Below are positions 32,128 to 45,000 of a DNA stretch of 64,000 nucleotides, piece by piece; position 1 is the first letter of the stretch, and every line of letters starts with the position of its first letter. The translations under genes and the position numbers were made by a program. The notes under the pieces are model-generated. The model saw only the letters and a list, made by a program, of their open reading frames with translations, did not search any database and was not told where the DNA came from. Source of the stretch: Hemerocallis citrina (taxonomy: Eukaryota > Streptophyta > Magnoliopsida > Asparagales > Asphodelaceae); NCBI GenBank assembly GCA_017893485.1, contig CM030360.1, positions 143,972,697 through 144,036,696 on the forward strand. The letters are read 5' to 3'.

Positions 32128-33101
32128 GAGCATCTGTAGTCGTTCCGAGAGAAATGCTAGACATACATGAAATTCTATTCCAAACATACATGGGGCTTGT
32201 CTTTTAGTGGTTGGTGTGTCCATTAATCACTAAAAGACAAATGGATAATACCCAACAATCACTAAAAGATAAGTCCTATGTAAGTTTGGGGTAGAATCTC
32301 ATGTAAGTCTAACATTTCTCTCGTTCCGATGCTAAATTTTGGGTATTTGGAAAATGAAAATAGAAAATATGATTTGTCGCTATAGTCGTGTAAAGCTAAA
32401 ATTTGGGTTTTCGCTTGTTTTTTAATCTCAGACGAAAATCTATCGTCCTAGCACCGCGTACACGTAAATCACATTGGACGGAGGATTATTTATCGTCTGT
32501 TGAATGGGGAAAAAAAATTTTAAAAACAAATGAGACGGCTAATGATCTCTCGTCGGAGAATTTTTTTTTTTTTTAATTTCGAACGGATGGGAGATAATTT
32601 CCCGTCCGACGAAAGTGGTGGTTTTGTTTATTTTTTTTGGCCTAGACGGGACATAATCATTCGTCCCTACCCTTTTTTTTAAATAATAATATATTAAAAA
32701 AAATAGACGGGGAATAATCATTCGTCCCTACCCTTTTTTAAAAAAACCAGACGTGATTTGAAGGGATGGTAAATTGTTTACCGTCCTTCAAAAAAAAAAT
32801 TTAATTAATTCATCGGACAAAAGATTATCCTTCGTCCAATGATGTTTCAGCAGTGATTGTGTAGGGACGGTGTTTCATTTTTCGTCCGATGTCTCCGATG
32901 AAAGATAATCTTTCGTCGCATCAAACGGACGAAGGATTATCTCTCGTTAGCTATATTTTGGCGAAAGCCATTTCGTCTCCCATATTTGGTCGACCACTGT
33001 TCATATCGTCGCCATTTTTTGGGTAAATGGCCAACGACTAAAGCGATTTTTTTTCCATATTTTCTAAAAAATTGGTAAATGGCAGACGACTACAGATACT
33101 C
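32128..33101. mobile_element. PIF/Harbinger-type non-autonomous element
   Basis: The ends are GAGCATCTGTAGTCG and CGACTACAGATACTC, flanked by TAA on both sides (32125-32127, 33102-33104). GAGCATC ends with a 3-base TAA duplication fit Tourist-like/Harbinger elements. The interior (32440-32960) contains many short imperfect palindromes around GGATTAT and CGTCC. There is no transposase frame. A 172-base MULE is nested near its left end. Part of the length is therefore secondary; without it the element is about 790 bp. Confidence 0.75.
32149..32320. mobile_element. 172-bp MULE-type MITE nested in the Harbinger element
   Basis: The inverted ends are GAGAAATGCTAGACATACAT and its imperfect inverse ending GTCTAACATTTCTC. 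The flanks are the exact 9-base duplication TCGTTCCGA (32140-32148 and 32321-32329). A 9-base duplication is diagnostic of Mutator-type transposition. The duplication shows that it landed inside the Harbinger element. Confidence 0.88.
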
Positions 33102-33180
33102 TAAATAGTTCTAACATGAAGGTGATAAGACAATCAGGTAAGAGAAGTTGCGCGGGATTCAATTCCTTCATGGATTTTGG

Positions 33181-34715
33181 TGTGAATTATTTGCAAGTGT
33201 ACAAAATCGCAACAAGTAGTATAGATAAGTGAAATGAATGTCGAACCCACAATGACTAATTATTTTATCGAGTACCGAAATTATTAGATTAACTACTATT
33301 TGGAAAATCGAAATTCAATAAAGAAAGCAACTAAATTAAATTAATCTAAAGAACTAAATAAATTAATTAAAAAGGAGCGGAATCTGAAATTTTGTTGTTT
33401 ATTAATTGCAAAATTAATTCTAAAGCTTTTGATTTTACCTAGTTAATCCCACACAATTTATAACGCCATGTGAATAACAAATTTTACTTTTCCAAGTTGT
33501 AGATCAAAATCCCCTAATTATTCAATATTCTCTCTCAAGCAATATCAAAAATATTTTCAACTAATTATTTGTCATAGTTCATGCACAAATTACTAATTGA
33601 AAATTCATTAAGATCTATGGATTTCTTAACGATCACATTAATAGTGGTAAATCATCTCTAATTTCGCTCAATCAATGGTGTTTAATTCTATAGTTGTAAA
33701 TCACAAATTACCTCCCAGTCTCTCCATAATCCAATAAATCATACAAAAGTTGTCCAAACAATTATAAGCATTAAGAACAAAAATTAAACACACAACCATG
33801 GAAAAATAGAAAATTAATATGGAATTAAAATTGTGTTCTCAAAACTAGGTTACATCAAAATCCTAGAAAAATAAAATTAGTTCATAATAAATTTGCAACT
33901 AACAAACTTATTCTTTGATTGCATCATAAAAATTAGAGAAGTAGAAGAGAGACAAAAAAACTCAGTTTTGCTATAATAAAAAATCCTAAACCGAGATGCC
34001 TCGAAACGCACGCAACAGTAAGCCTTTCCGTCTCTTTCTTCTATTTCCTTTGAACTTCAAGAGCCCAGAATCTCTCTCTGCTCTATCTTTCACGCCGCCA
34101 TAACCCAGTGGCCCTTCTCTGTTTGTTTTTTTTTTTTTTAATTCTTTTGGGCTCACGTCCCCCCCCCCCCACCTATTTCCTTCACGCCGCCCCCTCTCCA
34201 CAGAGCCAATCTTCACAATCTGCACTTATATATAGGAATAGGAGAGATGTAATTAGGTTTAGATTAGTTTATTAGGATAATTAATTAATTAAGTAATTAA
34301 TATGATAAGTATATATTTTAAATAATTAATTAAGATTAATAGATTATGTGATGTTGCTTTATTTAAATATATATATTTTTAATTTTATTCCAAAATTTTA
34401 TTGCACCCCCTAGTTGACCATAACATTTTTATTAATTCTTCAAAGAGCCAATTTGTAAAAACATGTATTTAAGTGCTCTAATTTTCTAGAAGTTTTCACA
34501 AAAAATAAATTTCAATTTAAAAATCTTTATCCTTGTTTCTTCTTTGATTTTTACCAAAATTCATATCTTTTTGCACTTATAAATCTCATTCCTACAAAAT
34601 CAAACAAATAAATAAAAATAAGTAGAAATAAGATAAATTTCAAAGAAATAAACGAGAACTCGCAATTTTGATACGTAAAAGAGTACTAAAATTTATGTAT
34701 AAGTTCAACTCATCA
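33181..34715 (-). repeat. 3' LTR of the Athila-type element
   Basis: It runs TGTGAATTATTTGC to AACTCATCA on the plus strand (TGATGAGTTG...TTCACA on the minus). It is highly similar to the right LTR, the largest difference being a T-run versus an ATT-run at 34125/39585. It contains a poly-C run at about 34160. Confidence 0.95.
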
Positions 34716-36048
34716 AATGCCCCCAAACTTAAAATTTTGCTTGTCCTCGAGCAAAAAGTAAAACCATGAATCAAAGAATAATAATCATAAGGCTCAACTC
34801 ATCTCACCAAGAGATCTTATAATGCAAGCATCAAAATTTCAGTTTAAAATATAAACAATAGCAAATAAAGTAAAACTAAGCATACTCACTTTCTCCAGTA
34901 CAATTATTCATTCATAATTCCAAGCTCAATCATATTTATCATGCAATTAATGTAATTATAGAATGTAACAACTCCATCTGTGATTACCCCTTCTCACTAC
35001 TACAAACCGAGTGGCAACTAGAGTTTTTGTTTTGTTTTGTTTTCTTTTTTGTTTTCTTTTTCCTTTTATATAAGTTGTCACTCGTCTTTTGACGTGAATG
35101 AAAAAATTTGTGATGAATTCACCCGGTTACTCAACAAGTCACAAACTTAGAGTGTTTATGCATACTCATATTTGAAGTTGCCGTTTGACGTAAAAGTAAA
35201 CATTGATGATGAATACCCCTAGTTACTAAGCAACTCAAAACATTGGAGTAGATAGAACTTTATTCATATTATTATTATTATTATTATTATTATTTTAAAT
35301 GTTTTTTTCACTCTATTTATTTAAACGCTGTTTACGACTAGATCAAAGGGGATACTCACAAGAAAAAACATCACATTTTTTTTTATGTATAATCACATAA
35401 CTGTCACAATTGTGTAAGAAATTTTGAAATTCAATAATCCTTAGGTAAATAAGTATGCTTAATCTTGCTTTATAAGCAATTGTCTATCCTAAAAAATTTA
35501 TTTCAATGCTTTAGCACAACAATGGTGAGCCCAATTGCAATCCCTTTTCGTTTTATTTTTCTTTCAAATATAGATAAATAAAAATAAATTTTTACCCCTT
35601 CCCCCAAACTTGAATATCACATTGTCCACAATGGAAAGGAAAAGGAAAAACAAAAAGAATGCAAAAAGTTCAGAATTTCTCCCCTGATTCGTGTTAAAAG
35701 TTTGCACGCGCTACGTTCATTGTTTCAGTGATATCTAGAGCTGTAGATGTCCAAATGGCCCGATTATTTTTGTTCTGGAAAGCTAAGACAATTGCCTACG
35801 ATCGCTTTTTGAAACACTTTTCCAGATTCTGACTCCATCTTGCTCAAAAATAGCCATCAATGTAGGTGTAGAAAACAGCTCTGCCCGGTGCCTTCCAAAC
35901 TCATGCAATCCTACAAAATAAAATCAAAAATTAAAATCAAAATAAACTAAAAGAAAGGGAAAATCTAAATGTAGTAAAAGAAATCATGGGTTGCCTCCCA
36001 AGAAGCGCTAATTTTTAAGTCTTCAGCCAGACTTGATAGCGGAGATGG
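34716..36048 (-). other. 3' noncoding part of the Athila-type element
   Basis: The stretch has no coding frame. It includes an (ATT)n run near 35265-35293, C-rich words such as CCCCCAAACTT at both ends (34719 and 35604), and near 35996-36012 the inverse of the Athila phrase GCTTCTTGGGAGGC. It corresponds to the long untranslated region before the 3' LTR. Confidence 0.6.
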
Positions 36049-37210
36049 TTATGTGACGCCAAAATCCAACAACATCAAAACATCTTTTCTAATAACTTTC
36101 TTCATGATTGGCTTAGGTTTTCTTTGAGCATCCCTCAAGCTAGATGACAGTGATCTAAACTCATGTTTAAGGCGTTTCTTTCTTGAAGATGGAGTCTTTG
36201 CTATCCCCACCTCTTTGAATTTTAGCTGAGAAAATGGATGAATAGATGGTGCAGCATCCAAATACATAACACATTCTGAAATCTTTTCTTTCTCAGTTTC
36301 AAGAGTTGCTGAATTTATTAGACATACTTTAATAGGTAACTTTTCAATTTCAGCACTATGTTTCTCGCCCACAATTGAATCTGTTTTACTTACTTGAAAA
36401 CACGACTGTTCTTCAGTAGGAAACTTTATGGATTTAAAACATCAAACGTTACTTGCTCATTCCCTACCCTCAAGATAAGTTTTCCTTGCTGGACATCAAT
36501 CAAAGCTCTCCCCGTAGCTGCAAAAGGTCTCCCCAAAATCAAAGGAATTTGTTGATCTTCCTCCATGTCAAGCACAATAAAATCAGCTGAAAATATGAAC
36601 TTGTCTATTTTCACCAAAACATCTTTAATTATTCCTCTTGGGTACTTGATAGATCTGTCTGCCAATTGAAATGAGATTATGGTCATTTTTGCTTCTCCAA
36701 TACCTAATTTCCTGATAACAGAATAAGGCATCAGATTAATACTTGCTCCTAAATCATATAATGCTTTATCAAAAGAAGAATTTCCAATAGTGTAAGGAAT
36801 TGTAAAACTCCCTGAATCTTTAAGTTTATGAGGCAGCTTCTTTTGTAAAATTGTACTACTCCCTTCGGTTAGCATAATTGTCTCATGTTCCTCCAACTTT
36901 CTCTTATTTGATAAAATATCCTTCAAAAATTTAGCATATTTAGGCATTTTTTTAAAGCTTCCATAAGAGGAATGTTAATATGCAATATCTTAAAATATTT
37001 AAAATTTTGAAAACTGATTATCAAGCTTGTTCTTTTTAAGTCTTTGTGGAAAAGGAATAGATCATAAGGTGAATTAGGATAAGTGTCAGAATTAAACTCC
37101 TCTGAAATTGTTTGGCTTGAAACTTCTTTATCCTTCTTAGAATGGTGATTGACCATCTGCTGTGTTTGTTCCTCCATAATTTGTTCGATCTCACTTTGCT
37201 TTTCAACCAC
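36049..37210 (-). pseudogene. aspartic protease region of the Athila-type element
   Basis: The minus-strand frame 36947-36426 includes FLKDILSNKRKLEE, GSFTIPYTIGNSSFDKALYD and the active-site block DLGASINLMPYSV (usual DLGASIN), then IPLILGRPFAATGRALIDV, the conserved C-terminal part. This is the retropepsin of Athila polyproteins, and its own frame is intact for about 170 codons. Upstream (37210-36923) is a frameshifted linker. The 107-codon frame at 36372-36049 resembles the acidic linker that precedes RT in Athila. RT itself is missing. Confidence 0.8.
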
Positions 37211-37417
37211 ATTTTGGTCGGCAATTTCTTCTTGTGGCTACTTAATTGTTCTCCCGCTTCTTAGTGTTATTGCTTTAACATGCTCCTCGGGATTTGTTAT
37301 GGTGTTACTACTTAAGGTTCCTGTTGTTCTCTCTTTAAGAATATTTGAAAGTTGATCAATTTGAGCCTCAAGATTGTGAATTGAAGCCATATTATTTTGT
37401 ATCACCAAATCTGTCTT

Positions 37418-38462
37418 CTACATGTATTGCATGAACTTCTCTTCAAGTATCGGCTTCTTTTTTTGTTGTGAAAAATTTTGAGGTGGTCTAATTGCTCCTT
37501 GATTATTGTTCCAAGAAAGATTTGGGTGATTTCTCTTTCCTGGATTATACCTGTTCGAATAAGGATTGTTTTGATTTTGAAAATTAGACACGTAATTTGC
37601 TTGATAAGAATTTGATTGAGCAAAAGGATTTCCCACTTGGCAATCAATACTTAGGTGATTTCCTGCACAATGATCACAAATAATATTAGATTGAATAGCA
37701 TTAACATTCATATTACCTATTTGTTTAGATAAAATATCAATTTTTGCAGTTAAAGTAGTAATAGGATCAAGTTCAAAAACTACAGCCACTTTTCTTGACA
37801 TTGTTCTCTCTGAAGCACTGATAATTATTAGATGTCATATCCTCTAAAAGTTCATAGGCTGCTTCATGAGTTTTGCTCATAAGTGTACCTCCAGCTGCTG
37901 CATCAACCATAAATCGATTTGTAACTCCCAACCCATTATAAAATATTTGAATTTGCAGCCATTTCGGTAGTTCATGATGAGGACACTTTCTCAATAACTC
38001 TTTATACCTCTCCCATGCATCATACAAAAACTCAGTCTCAAATTGAGTGAATTTGGTAATATCATTTCTTAGCTTCGCTGTCTTTGCCAGCGAAAAATAC
38101 TTAGCTAGAATTTTTTGTGCAAGTCCCTCCCAAGTAGTAATACTACCGGGTGGTAGAAAATTTAGCCAAGCATTCGCTTTATTTCTTAGTGAAAAAAGAA
38201 AGTCTCCATCGAATTGCATCATCCGATACTCCATTGTGCTTAAAAGTGTCACAAATTTCTAGAAAGTTTGCAATGTAAACATGAGGATCCTCATGCGATA
38301 GTCCCCAAAATTGAACAACCTGTTGAATTATTTGAATAATCGCCAGTTTAATCTCAAAATTGTTAGCTTTAATAACCGGCATCTTTATACTTGATGTTGA
38401 CTATTAATTGAGGGCATATCGTAGTCTCTCAAAGTCCTATTTTCCGCATTGTTTGCCATTGT
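37418..38462 (-). pseudogene. gag of the Athila-type element, frameshifted
   Basis: The start is near 38462 (MANNAENRTLRDYD), followed by a stop and a change of frame. The core reads NNFEIKLAIIQIIQQ, FLEICDTFKHNGVSDDAI, KANAWLNFLPPGSITTWEGL, ILAKYFSLAKTAKLRNDIT and AAAGGTLMSKTHEAAYELLE. This is the standard Athila gag (PF03732). A zinc knuckle CDHCAGNHLSIDC of the CX2CX4HX4C type lies near 37650. Three frames are needed to read it through, so it is no longer functional. Confidence 0.88.
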
Positions 38463-38606
38463 GATACACCTAAAATATAGCTATTAAAAAATAGAAAAAT
38501 AAAAATAAAAACTAAAAATAAAATATTAAAAATATTAAAAATAATAAGAAAATTTCAAATTAGTAACAATTTTGCAATTATCAATATCAATGAAAGAATA
38601 ATTAGT

Positions 38607-38624
38607 CCCCGACAACGGTGCCAA
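38607..38624 (-). other. primer binding site of the Athila-type element
   Basis: The minus strand reads TTGGCACCGTTGTCGGGG, close to the Asp-tRNA site TGGCGCCGTTGCCGGGG typical of Athila. It sits 8 bases from the LTR end. Confidence 0.8.
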
Positions 38625-38632
38625 AAACTTGA

Positions 38633-39584
38633 TGTGAATTATTTTCAAGTGTTCAAAATCGCAACAAGTAGTATAGATAAGTGAAAAGATTGTTGAACCC
38701 ACAATGACTAATTATTTTATCGAGTACCAAAAATACTAGATTAACTACTATTTGGAAAATCGAAATTCAATAAAGAAAGCAACTAAATTAAATTAATCTA
38801 AAGAACTAAATAAATTAATTAAAAAGGAGCGGAATCTAAAATTTTGTTGTTTATTAATTGCAAAATTAATTCTAAAGCTTTTGATTTTACCTAGTTAATC
38901 CCACACAATTTATAACTCCATGTGAATAACAAATTTTACTTTTCCAAGTTGTAGACAAAAATCCCCTAATTATTCAGTATTCTTTCTCAAGCAATATCAA
39001 AAATATTTTCAACTAATTATTTGTCATAGTTCATGCACAAATTACTAATTAAAATTCATTAAGATCTATAGATTTCTTAATGGTCACATTAATCGCGGTA
39101 AATCATCTCTAATTTCGCTCAATCAATAGTGTTTAATTCTATAGTTCTAAATCACAAATTACCTCTCGGTCTCTCCATGATCCAATAAATCATACAAAAG
39201 TTGGCCAAACAATTGTAAGCATTAAGAACAAAAATTAAACACACAACTATGAAAAAATAGAAAAATAATATGGAATTAAAATTGTGTTCTCAAAACTATG
39301 CTACATCAAAGCCCTAGAAAAATAAAATTAGTTCATAATAAATCTGCAACTAACAAACTTGTTCTTTGATTGCATCATAAAAATTAGATAAGTAGAAGAG
39401 TGATAAAAAAGCTCTGTTTTGCGTGGAAAAAAAATTCCCAAACCGAGACGCCTCGAAATGCGCGCAACAGTAAGCCTTTCCGTCTCTTTCTTCTGTTTCC
39501 TTTGAACTTCAAGCCACCCAAAATCTCTCTCTCTCCACTGTCTTTCACGCCGCCATAACCCAGTAGCCCTTCTCTATTTGATTG

Positions 39585-39626
<42 letters not shown>

Positions 39627-40195
39627 GGACTTACGCCCCCCCCCCCCCTAACCCACCTATTTCCTTCACGCTGCCGCCTTTCCACAGAGCCAATCTTCAC
39701 AATCTGCACTTATATATAGGAATTGGAGAGATGTAATTAGGTTTAGATTAGTTTATTAGGATAATTAATTAATTAAGTAATTAATATGATAAGTATATGT
39801 TTTAAATAATTAATTAAGATTAATAGATTAGGTGATGTTGCTTTATTTAAATATATTTTTTAATTTTATTCCAAAATTTTATTGCACCCCCTAGTTGACC
39901 AAAATATTTTTATTAATTCTTCAAAGAGCCAATTTGTAAAAACATGTATTTGAGTGCTCAAATTTTCTAGAAATTTTCACAAAAATAAATTTGAATTTAA
40001 AAATCGTTATCCTTGTTTCTTCTTTAATTTTTACCAAAATTTGAATCTTTTTGCACTTATAAATCTCATTCCTACAAAATCAAACAAATAAATAAAAATA
40101 AGTAGAAATAAGATAAATTTCAAAGAAATAAACGAGAACTCGCAATTTTGATACATAAAAGAGTACTAAAATTTATGTATAAATTCAACTCATCA
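38633..40195 (-). repeat. 5' LTR of the Athila-type element
   Basis: It is collinear with the left LTR. It holds a (TAT)n run at about 39588-39625 and a poly-C run near 39638. The right end is AACTCATCA at 40195. Confidence 0.95.
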
Positions 40196-40231
40196 TATTT
40201 TAGTAGAAATGATGTTATGCATCCAGTAGCA

Positions 40232-40781
40232 TGTTGGGAAATAATCTATGTGGACTCACATATGTGACTAAATGTACAATTGTTATTCTAAAGTCTAACC
40301 CAAATTAAAGTAATCTAACTAAGATTAAGTGATGGGTTAAAAGCACATAATATAAAGTGTGATATATTACGTGTAGAAACCGTAAAGTAAATTTTTAATT
40401 TTGTGATGTGCAAAATTGGAAATCACTAATTATCTATTAGGGTTGTGGTCCTCTATATATATGTATCTTCCTATTCTATCTGTCATCTCATTAACAGTGA
40501 AGAAAGGAGAGACTCTCTCATAGGAATACGTATCATATAGGAAGATCCAAATCCTCTGCCCAATCTCCATCAATGGCATCCATGACTTCAGGTTAGCGCT
40601 TCCGCTTTTATATTCTTCTTCTTTTGATTTAGCAAATGATCTATATTAACATGATTTAGGATTTTATATTAAAGCCCTTTTGTAACATGATTAAGATCTG
40701 GATCTATAGAAACATGATTTAGGTTGTTATCAATGTTTTATGCATGTTGCTTAAGTGTTATATGTATATAAAATTCCATCA
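40232..40781 (+). repeat. 5' LTR of the copia element
   Basis: It begins TGTTGGGAAATAATC, has a TATATATATG promoter box at 40454 and ends TTCCATCA. Confidence 0.95.
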
Positions 40782-40782
40782 A

Positions 40783-40796
40783 TTGGTATCAGAGCC
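40783..40796 (+). other. primer binding site of the copia element
   Basis: TTGGTATCAGAGCC follows the LTR by one base, the standard initiator-Met tRNA site of plant copia elements. Confidence 0.9.
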
Positions 40797-42026
40797 ATCT
40801 TTACTGAATTAATTGAAGAACTGATGATTTTGTTTAAGAAATTTAGGGTTTCTTGTTTAAAGAAATTTAAGAAATTTAGCGTTCCTTTTGATCTTCCTTT
40901 CTTGGTATTTGATCTTCCTGTTTAAGAAATTCAATTGATGAATTTAATTGATAGAAGTAATTAGATTAATTTTATTCAGATTCACCAAAAAAAAATCAAT
41001 TAAATCAAAAAAAAAAAAATCAAAACCGTGAGTATTGTTTTAAAATAAGGTTTTGGATTTTTTGATAAACTTGTTTTTAAGATATGAATAATTCATAGAG
41101 TTTTGTATAGGAGTAATGTATGGATTTAATTGGAATCGTGGTAGGGTCCACCCGGTTTTGAAAGGCAGCAACATGCAACTGCTTTGAGGTTGTGCTGCCG
41201 TCACCCATGTAGTGACGTGGCATAGGTGGGGCCCGCCCAATAGAGAGTAGAAGGAGGTTTCTCCGTTGTGTGCCCGCCACGTGCGTGGCAAGTGGTGGGG
41301 ACCACCCGTTGTCTGTTGTTCTCTTCGTGCTATTAATATTCTATTTATATGCTGTTGCTCTTTTCTGTTAATATTCTGTTTAATCCTACTAAGATTATCA
41401 AAACAGTAAAGATATTTGTCCTATAATCGGATAAATAAAAACCAATTTGATATTATCCATCTAAAATAAAGTAAAATTGTAAAGTTAAGGATAAGATATT
41501 CTTTCTAAATAACAATCAAATTCAAATTTTGGTTTTGGTTTTTCTTATGAATGTCTAATATTTTGAATAGATTAATTAAAACAGAATGTTACTAAAGTGA
41601 CATCTTTTGTGTAGATTAATTTATTTAAAATATCAAGATGATTGTGTGTTTGTAATTCATGCATTTATTAACTGACCCAAAGGTAAATTGATATTTTGCC
41701 GAATTTCATACACATCTGTGGTGATAAATATGTGATGATTATAAGGTATTCCATGTGAACAATATGTCAGTCCAAAGAATGACTTATTATTTGACAGGAT
41801 TTATTGTCAATATTTGATTGCTATAACAAGAGTACCGCTTACAGTTAATGTTACTGTCCAAAGACTTGACATTAATGTTGTGCCTGGTATCTTGGGATTA
41901 ACCATTATTTGAATTTTTTTTGTTTTATATGGATTTTTATGTGAGCTTATTTTGTTTGTTTTGTTCTATGTTTAGCTAGCTTATCTTTTGTTGTCTCAAT
42001 AACTGCTAACTTCAACTTTATTCTCA
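40797..42026 (+). other. long 5' leader of the copia element
   Basis: There is no coding frame of interest. It includes 'aagaaatttag' repeats near 40830-40880, an A-run at about 41010, and a G+C-richer patch (41130-41320) with CCACGTGCGTGG. The rest is A+T-rich. Confidence 0.5.
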
Positions 42027-45000
42027 TGCTTAATGGGACCAATTTTAAGGATTGGAAAGGGACCTTACTTATAACTACTGGCTGTATGGAATTAGACCAT
42101 GCATCAAGGGAAAAACAACCTCCACCTCTCACTGTGGAAAGCACTCTTGATGCTAAAAGGGATTTTGAGAGGTGAGATCGTTCAAATCGCATGAGTCTAA
42201 TGATTATGAAACACAGCATTCCAGAAGCCTTTAGGGGCACAGAATCCGATGAGATTAATAAGACCAAGGATTTCCTCGATCAAATTGAGAAACGTTTTTC
42301 CAAAAACGATAAGGTTGAAATGACTACACTTCTAACTTCTTTGATGTCTATGAAGTATAAGGGTCGAGGAAATGTAAGGGAATACATTATGGAGATGTAC
42401 CATAGTGTTTCAAGACTTAAGACACTCAAGCTTGAATTTCCTGAGGAATTACTTGTGCTTATGGTTTTGGTATCGCTTCCTACACAGTTCAATCAATTTA
42501 AGATCAGTTACAACTGTCAAAAGAAAAAATGGACTCTAAATGAGCTCATTTCTCACTGTGTGCAAGAGGAAGAAAGGTTGAAACAAGATAAGACTGAAAG
42601 TGCTCACTTGGCCAATGCCTCTAAGGATAAGGGCAAGAAAAGAAAATGTGAGAATGAAAAAGCTAAGGGTCCAGCTCAAAAGAAACAATAGAGAGATACA
42701 CAGAGTTGTTTCTTTTGTAACAAGCCTGGACATATGAAGAATGAATGTACCAAATATCACGCATGACGTGTAAAGAAAGGTATGTTTCTTACTTTGGTCT
42801 ATTCTGAGGTTAATTTATCTTCAGTACCTAGAAACACTTGGTGGATAGATTCTGGTGCTACTACTCACAAAAGTGTTTCTATGCAGGGTTGCCTGAGCTG
42901 CCGAAAGCCAAATGATGGTGAAAGACACATCTTCATGGGTGATGGAAAATCGGTAGAAGTGAAAGCAGTTGGGCACTTTAAGTTGTTATTAGGAATTGGT
43001 TTTTATTTGGATTTGAAAGACACTTTTGTTATACCGTCTTTTAGACGAATTTGATTTCTGTTTCTTTGTTGGATAAATTTGGTTACTGTTGTTCATTTGG
43101 AAACAATCAGTTTAGTTTGTCTTTAAATTTGAATGTTGTTAGAACTAGTTATTTGAATGCTTATGACAACCATTATTTGCTCGAAAAAATTACATCCTAT
43201 AATGAAACCTTGCACGTAGAATCACGTGGTACTAAACGTAAATTAAATAAGAAAAATTCGGCATCATTATGGCATAAGCGTTTAGGTTATATCTCAAAAG
43301 GTAGAGTTGAGCATCTTGTGTCTGATGGCAGACTTTACAGACTTTGATATCTGTGTAGACTGCATAAAAGGAAAACAAACCAAAACTAAGTGATTAGGTG
43401 CCAATAGATCTTCGGGCATCTTAGAATTGATTCATACAGATATTTGTGGGTCATTCCCTTCGCATCTTGGAATGGTCAACAATATTTTATCATTCATAGA
43501 CGATTACTCACATTATGGATACCTATATCTCATTCACGACAAATCACAGTCTCTGGATGTGTTCAAAGCTTATAAAGTTGAAGTTGAGAATCAACTCAAC
43601 AAAAGGATTAAAAATGCCAGATTTGATCGTGGTGGTGAGTACTACGGTAGATATGATGGCTCGGGTGAACAACGTCCACGACCTTTTGCTAAATTCCTAG
43701 AGGAATGCGGTATTGTCCCACAGTACATGCCAGGATCACCTAGCATGAACGGTGTTACTGAAAGAAGAAATAGGACTCTTAAGGATATGGTAAGGAGTAT
43801 GATTGCTCATTCCAACTTACCTGAGTCCCTCTGGGGAGAAGCCTTAAAGACAGCAGCTTACATTCTCAATAGAGTACCAACTAAAGTAGCTGCAAAAACA
43901 CCTTATGAGTTTTGAACAGGTCGAAAGCCTAGTCTAAAGCACTTTCACATTTGGGGTTATGCAGCTGAGGCAAGGTCTTACAGGCCACATAAAAAGAAAA
44001 TGGACTCTAAAACAGTGAGCAGCTACTTTATTGATTATTCTGAGCGATTTAGGGGCTATAAGTTTTATGATCCCACACTTAGGAACATTTTGAGACGGGA
44101 ACTGCAACATTTTTTAGGAAGTTGAGTTTGAGGGGAGAAATAAGGTTATGGACATTGCTTTTGAGGAGGAATTGGATTCAATTACAAACCTAATTTCTAC
44201 TATCACTTTTGACAATATTCAGGTTCCCACACCTATCATTGATCAAGAATTGAATCTGGAACCTCAAAATGACAATGTTGAACAATCCCCTATTCAAAAT
44301 GAGGTAATTGTTTCAGAAGAACAAACTCAACAACCTCAGGAACCAATGTCATTAAGGAGATCCACGAGAGAAATGAGAAATGCTATTCCGGATGATTATA
44401 TTGTATTTCTCCAAGAACATGAGGATGACAATGGAATGATGGAAGATGATCCAATCACATTTCATCAGGCCATGAAAAGTTATCCCTCTCAAAAGTGGAT
44501 GAGTGCCATGAATGAGGAGTATAAGTCTATGCAATACAACAAATTTGGGAACTTGTCCCATTACCAGAAGGTGCAAAAACCAATTGGTTGTAAATGGATA
44601 TTTAAAACCAAGAGGGATGTAAATGGTAATGTGGAGAGGTATAAGGCACGTCTTGTAGCTAAAGGCTATACTCAGAAAGAAGGCATTGATTTTACATAGA
44701 CTTTCTCTCCAGTTTCATCAAAAGACTCGTTCAAGACAACTATGGCACTTGTTGCTCATCTTGACCTTGAGCTACATCAGATGGATGTCAAGACGGCGTT
44801 TCTCAATAGCGACATTGACGAGACTATTTATATGGTGCAACCAGAAAACTTTATATCGGGAGACCCAAAGAATATGGTTTGCAAATTGAAGAAATTCATC
44901 TATGGACTCAAGCAGGCTTCTCGTCAATGGTACCACAAGTTTCATCAAGTAATTATCTCATTCGGTTTTGAGATGAATGTTGTTGATGATTGTGTGTATC

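Larger units (their letters stand above)
33181..40195 (-). mobile_element. Athila-type Ty3/gypsy element with gag and protease only
   Basis: Two direct LTRs (1535 and 1563 bp) bracket a minus-strand interior. Next to the right LTR is an Asp-tRNA-type primer site, and next to the left LTR a GTTTGGGGG polypurine tract. Coding parts are gag, a zinc knuckle and aspartic protease. No RT, RNase H or integrase is present. The text after protease jumps to 'AGCGCTTCTTGGGAGGCAAC', a phrase normally found downstream of pol in Athila elements, so pol appears deleted. The flanks (ATTTTGG and TATTT) do not form a clear TSD. It lies between SCPL exons D and E. Confidence 0.9.
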
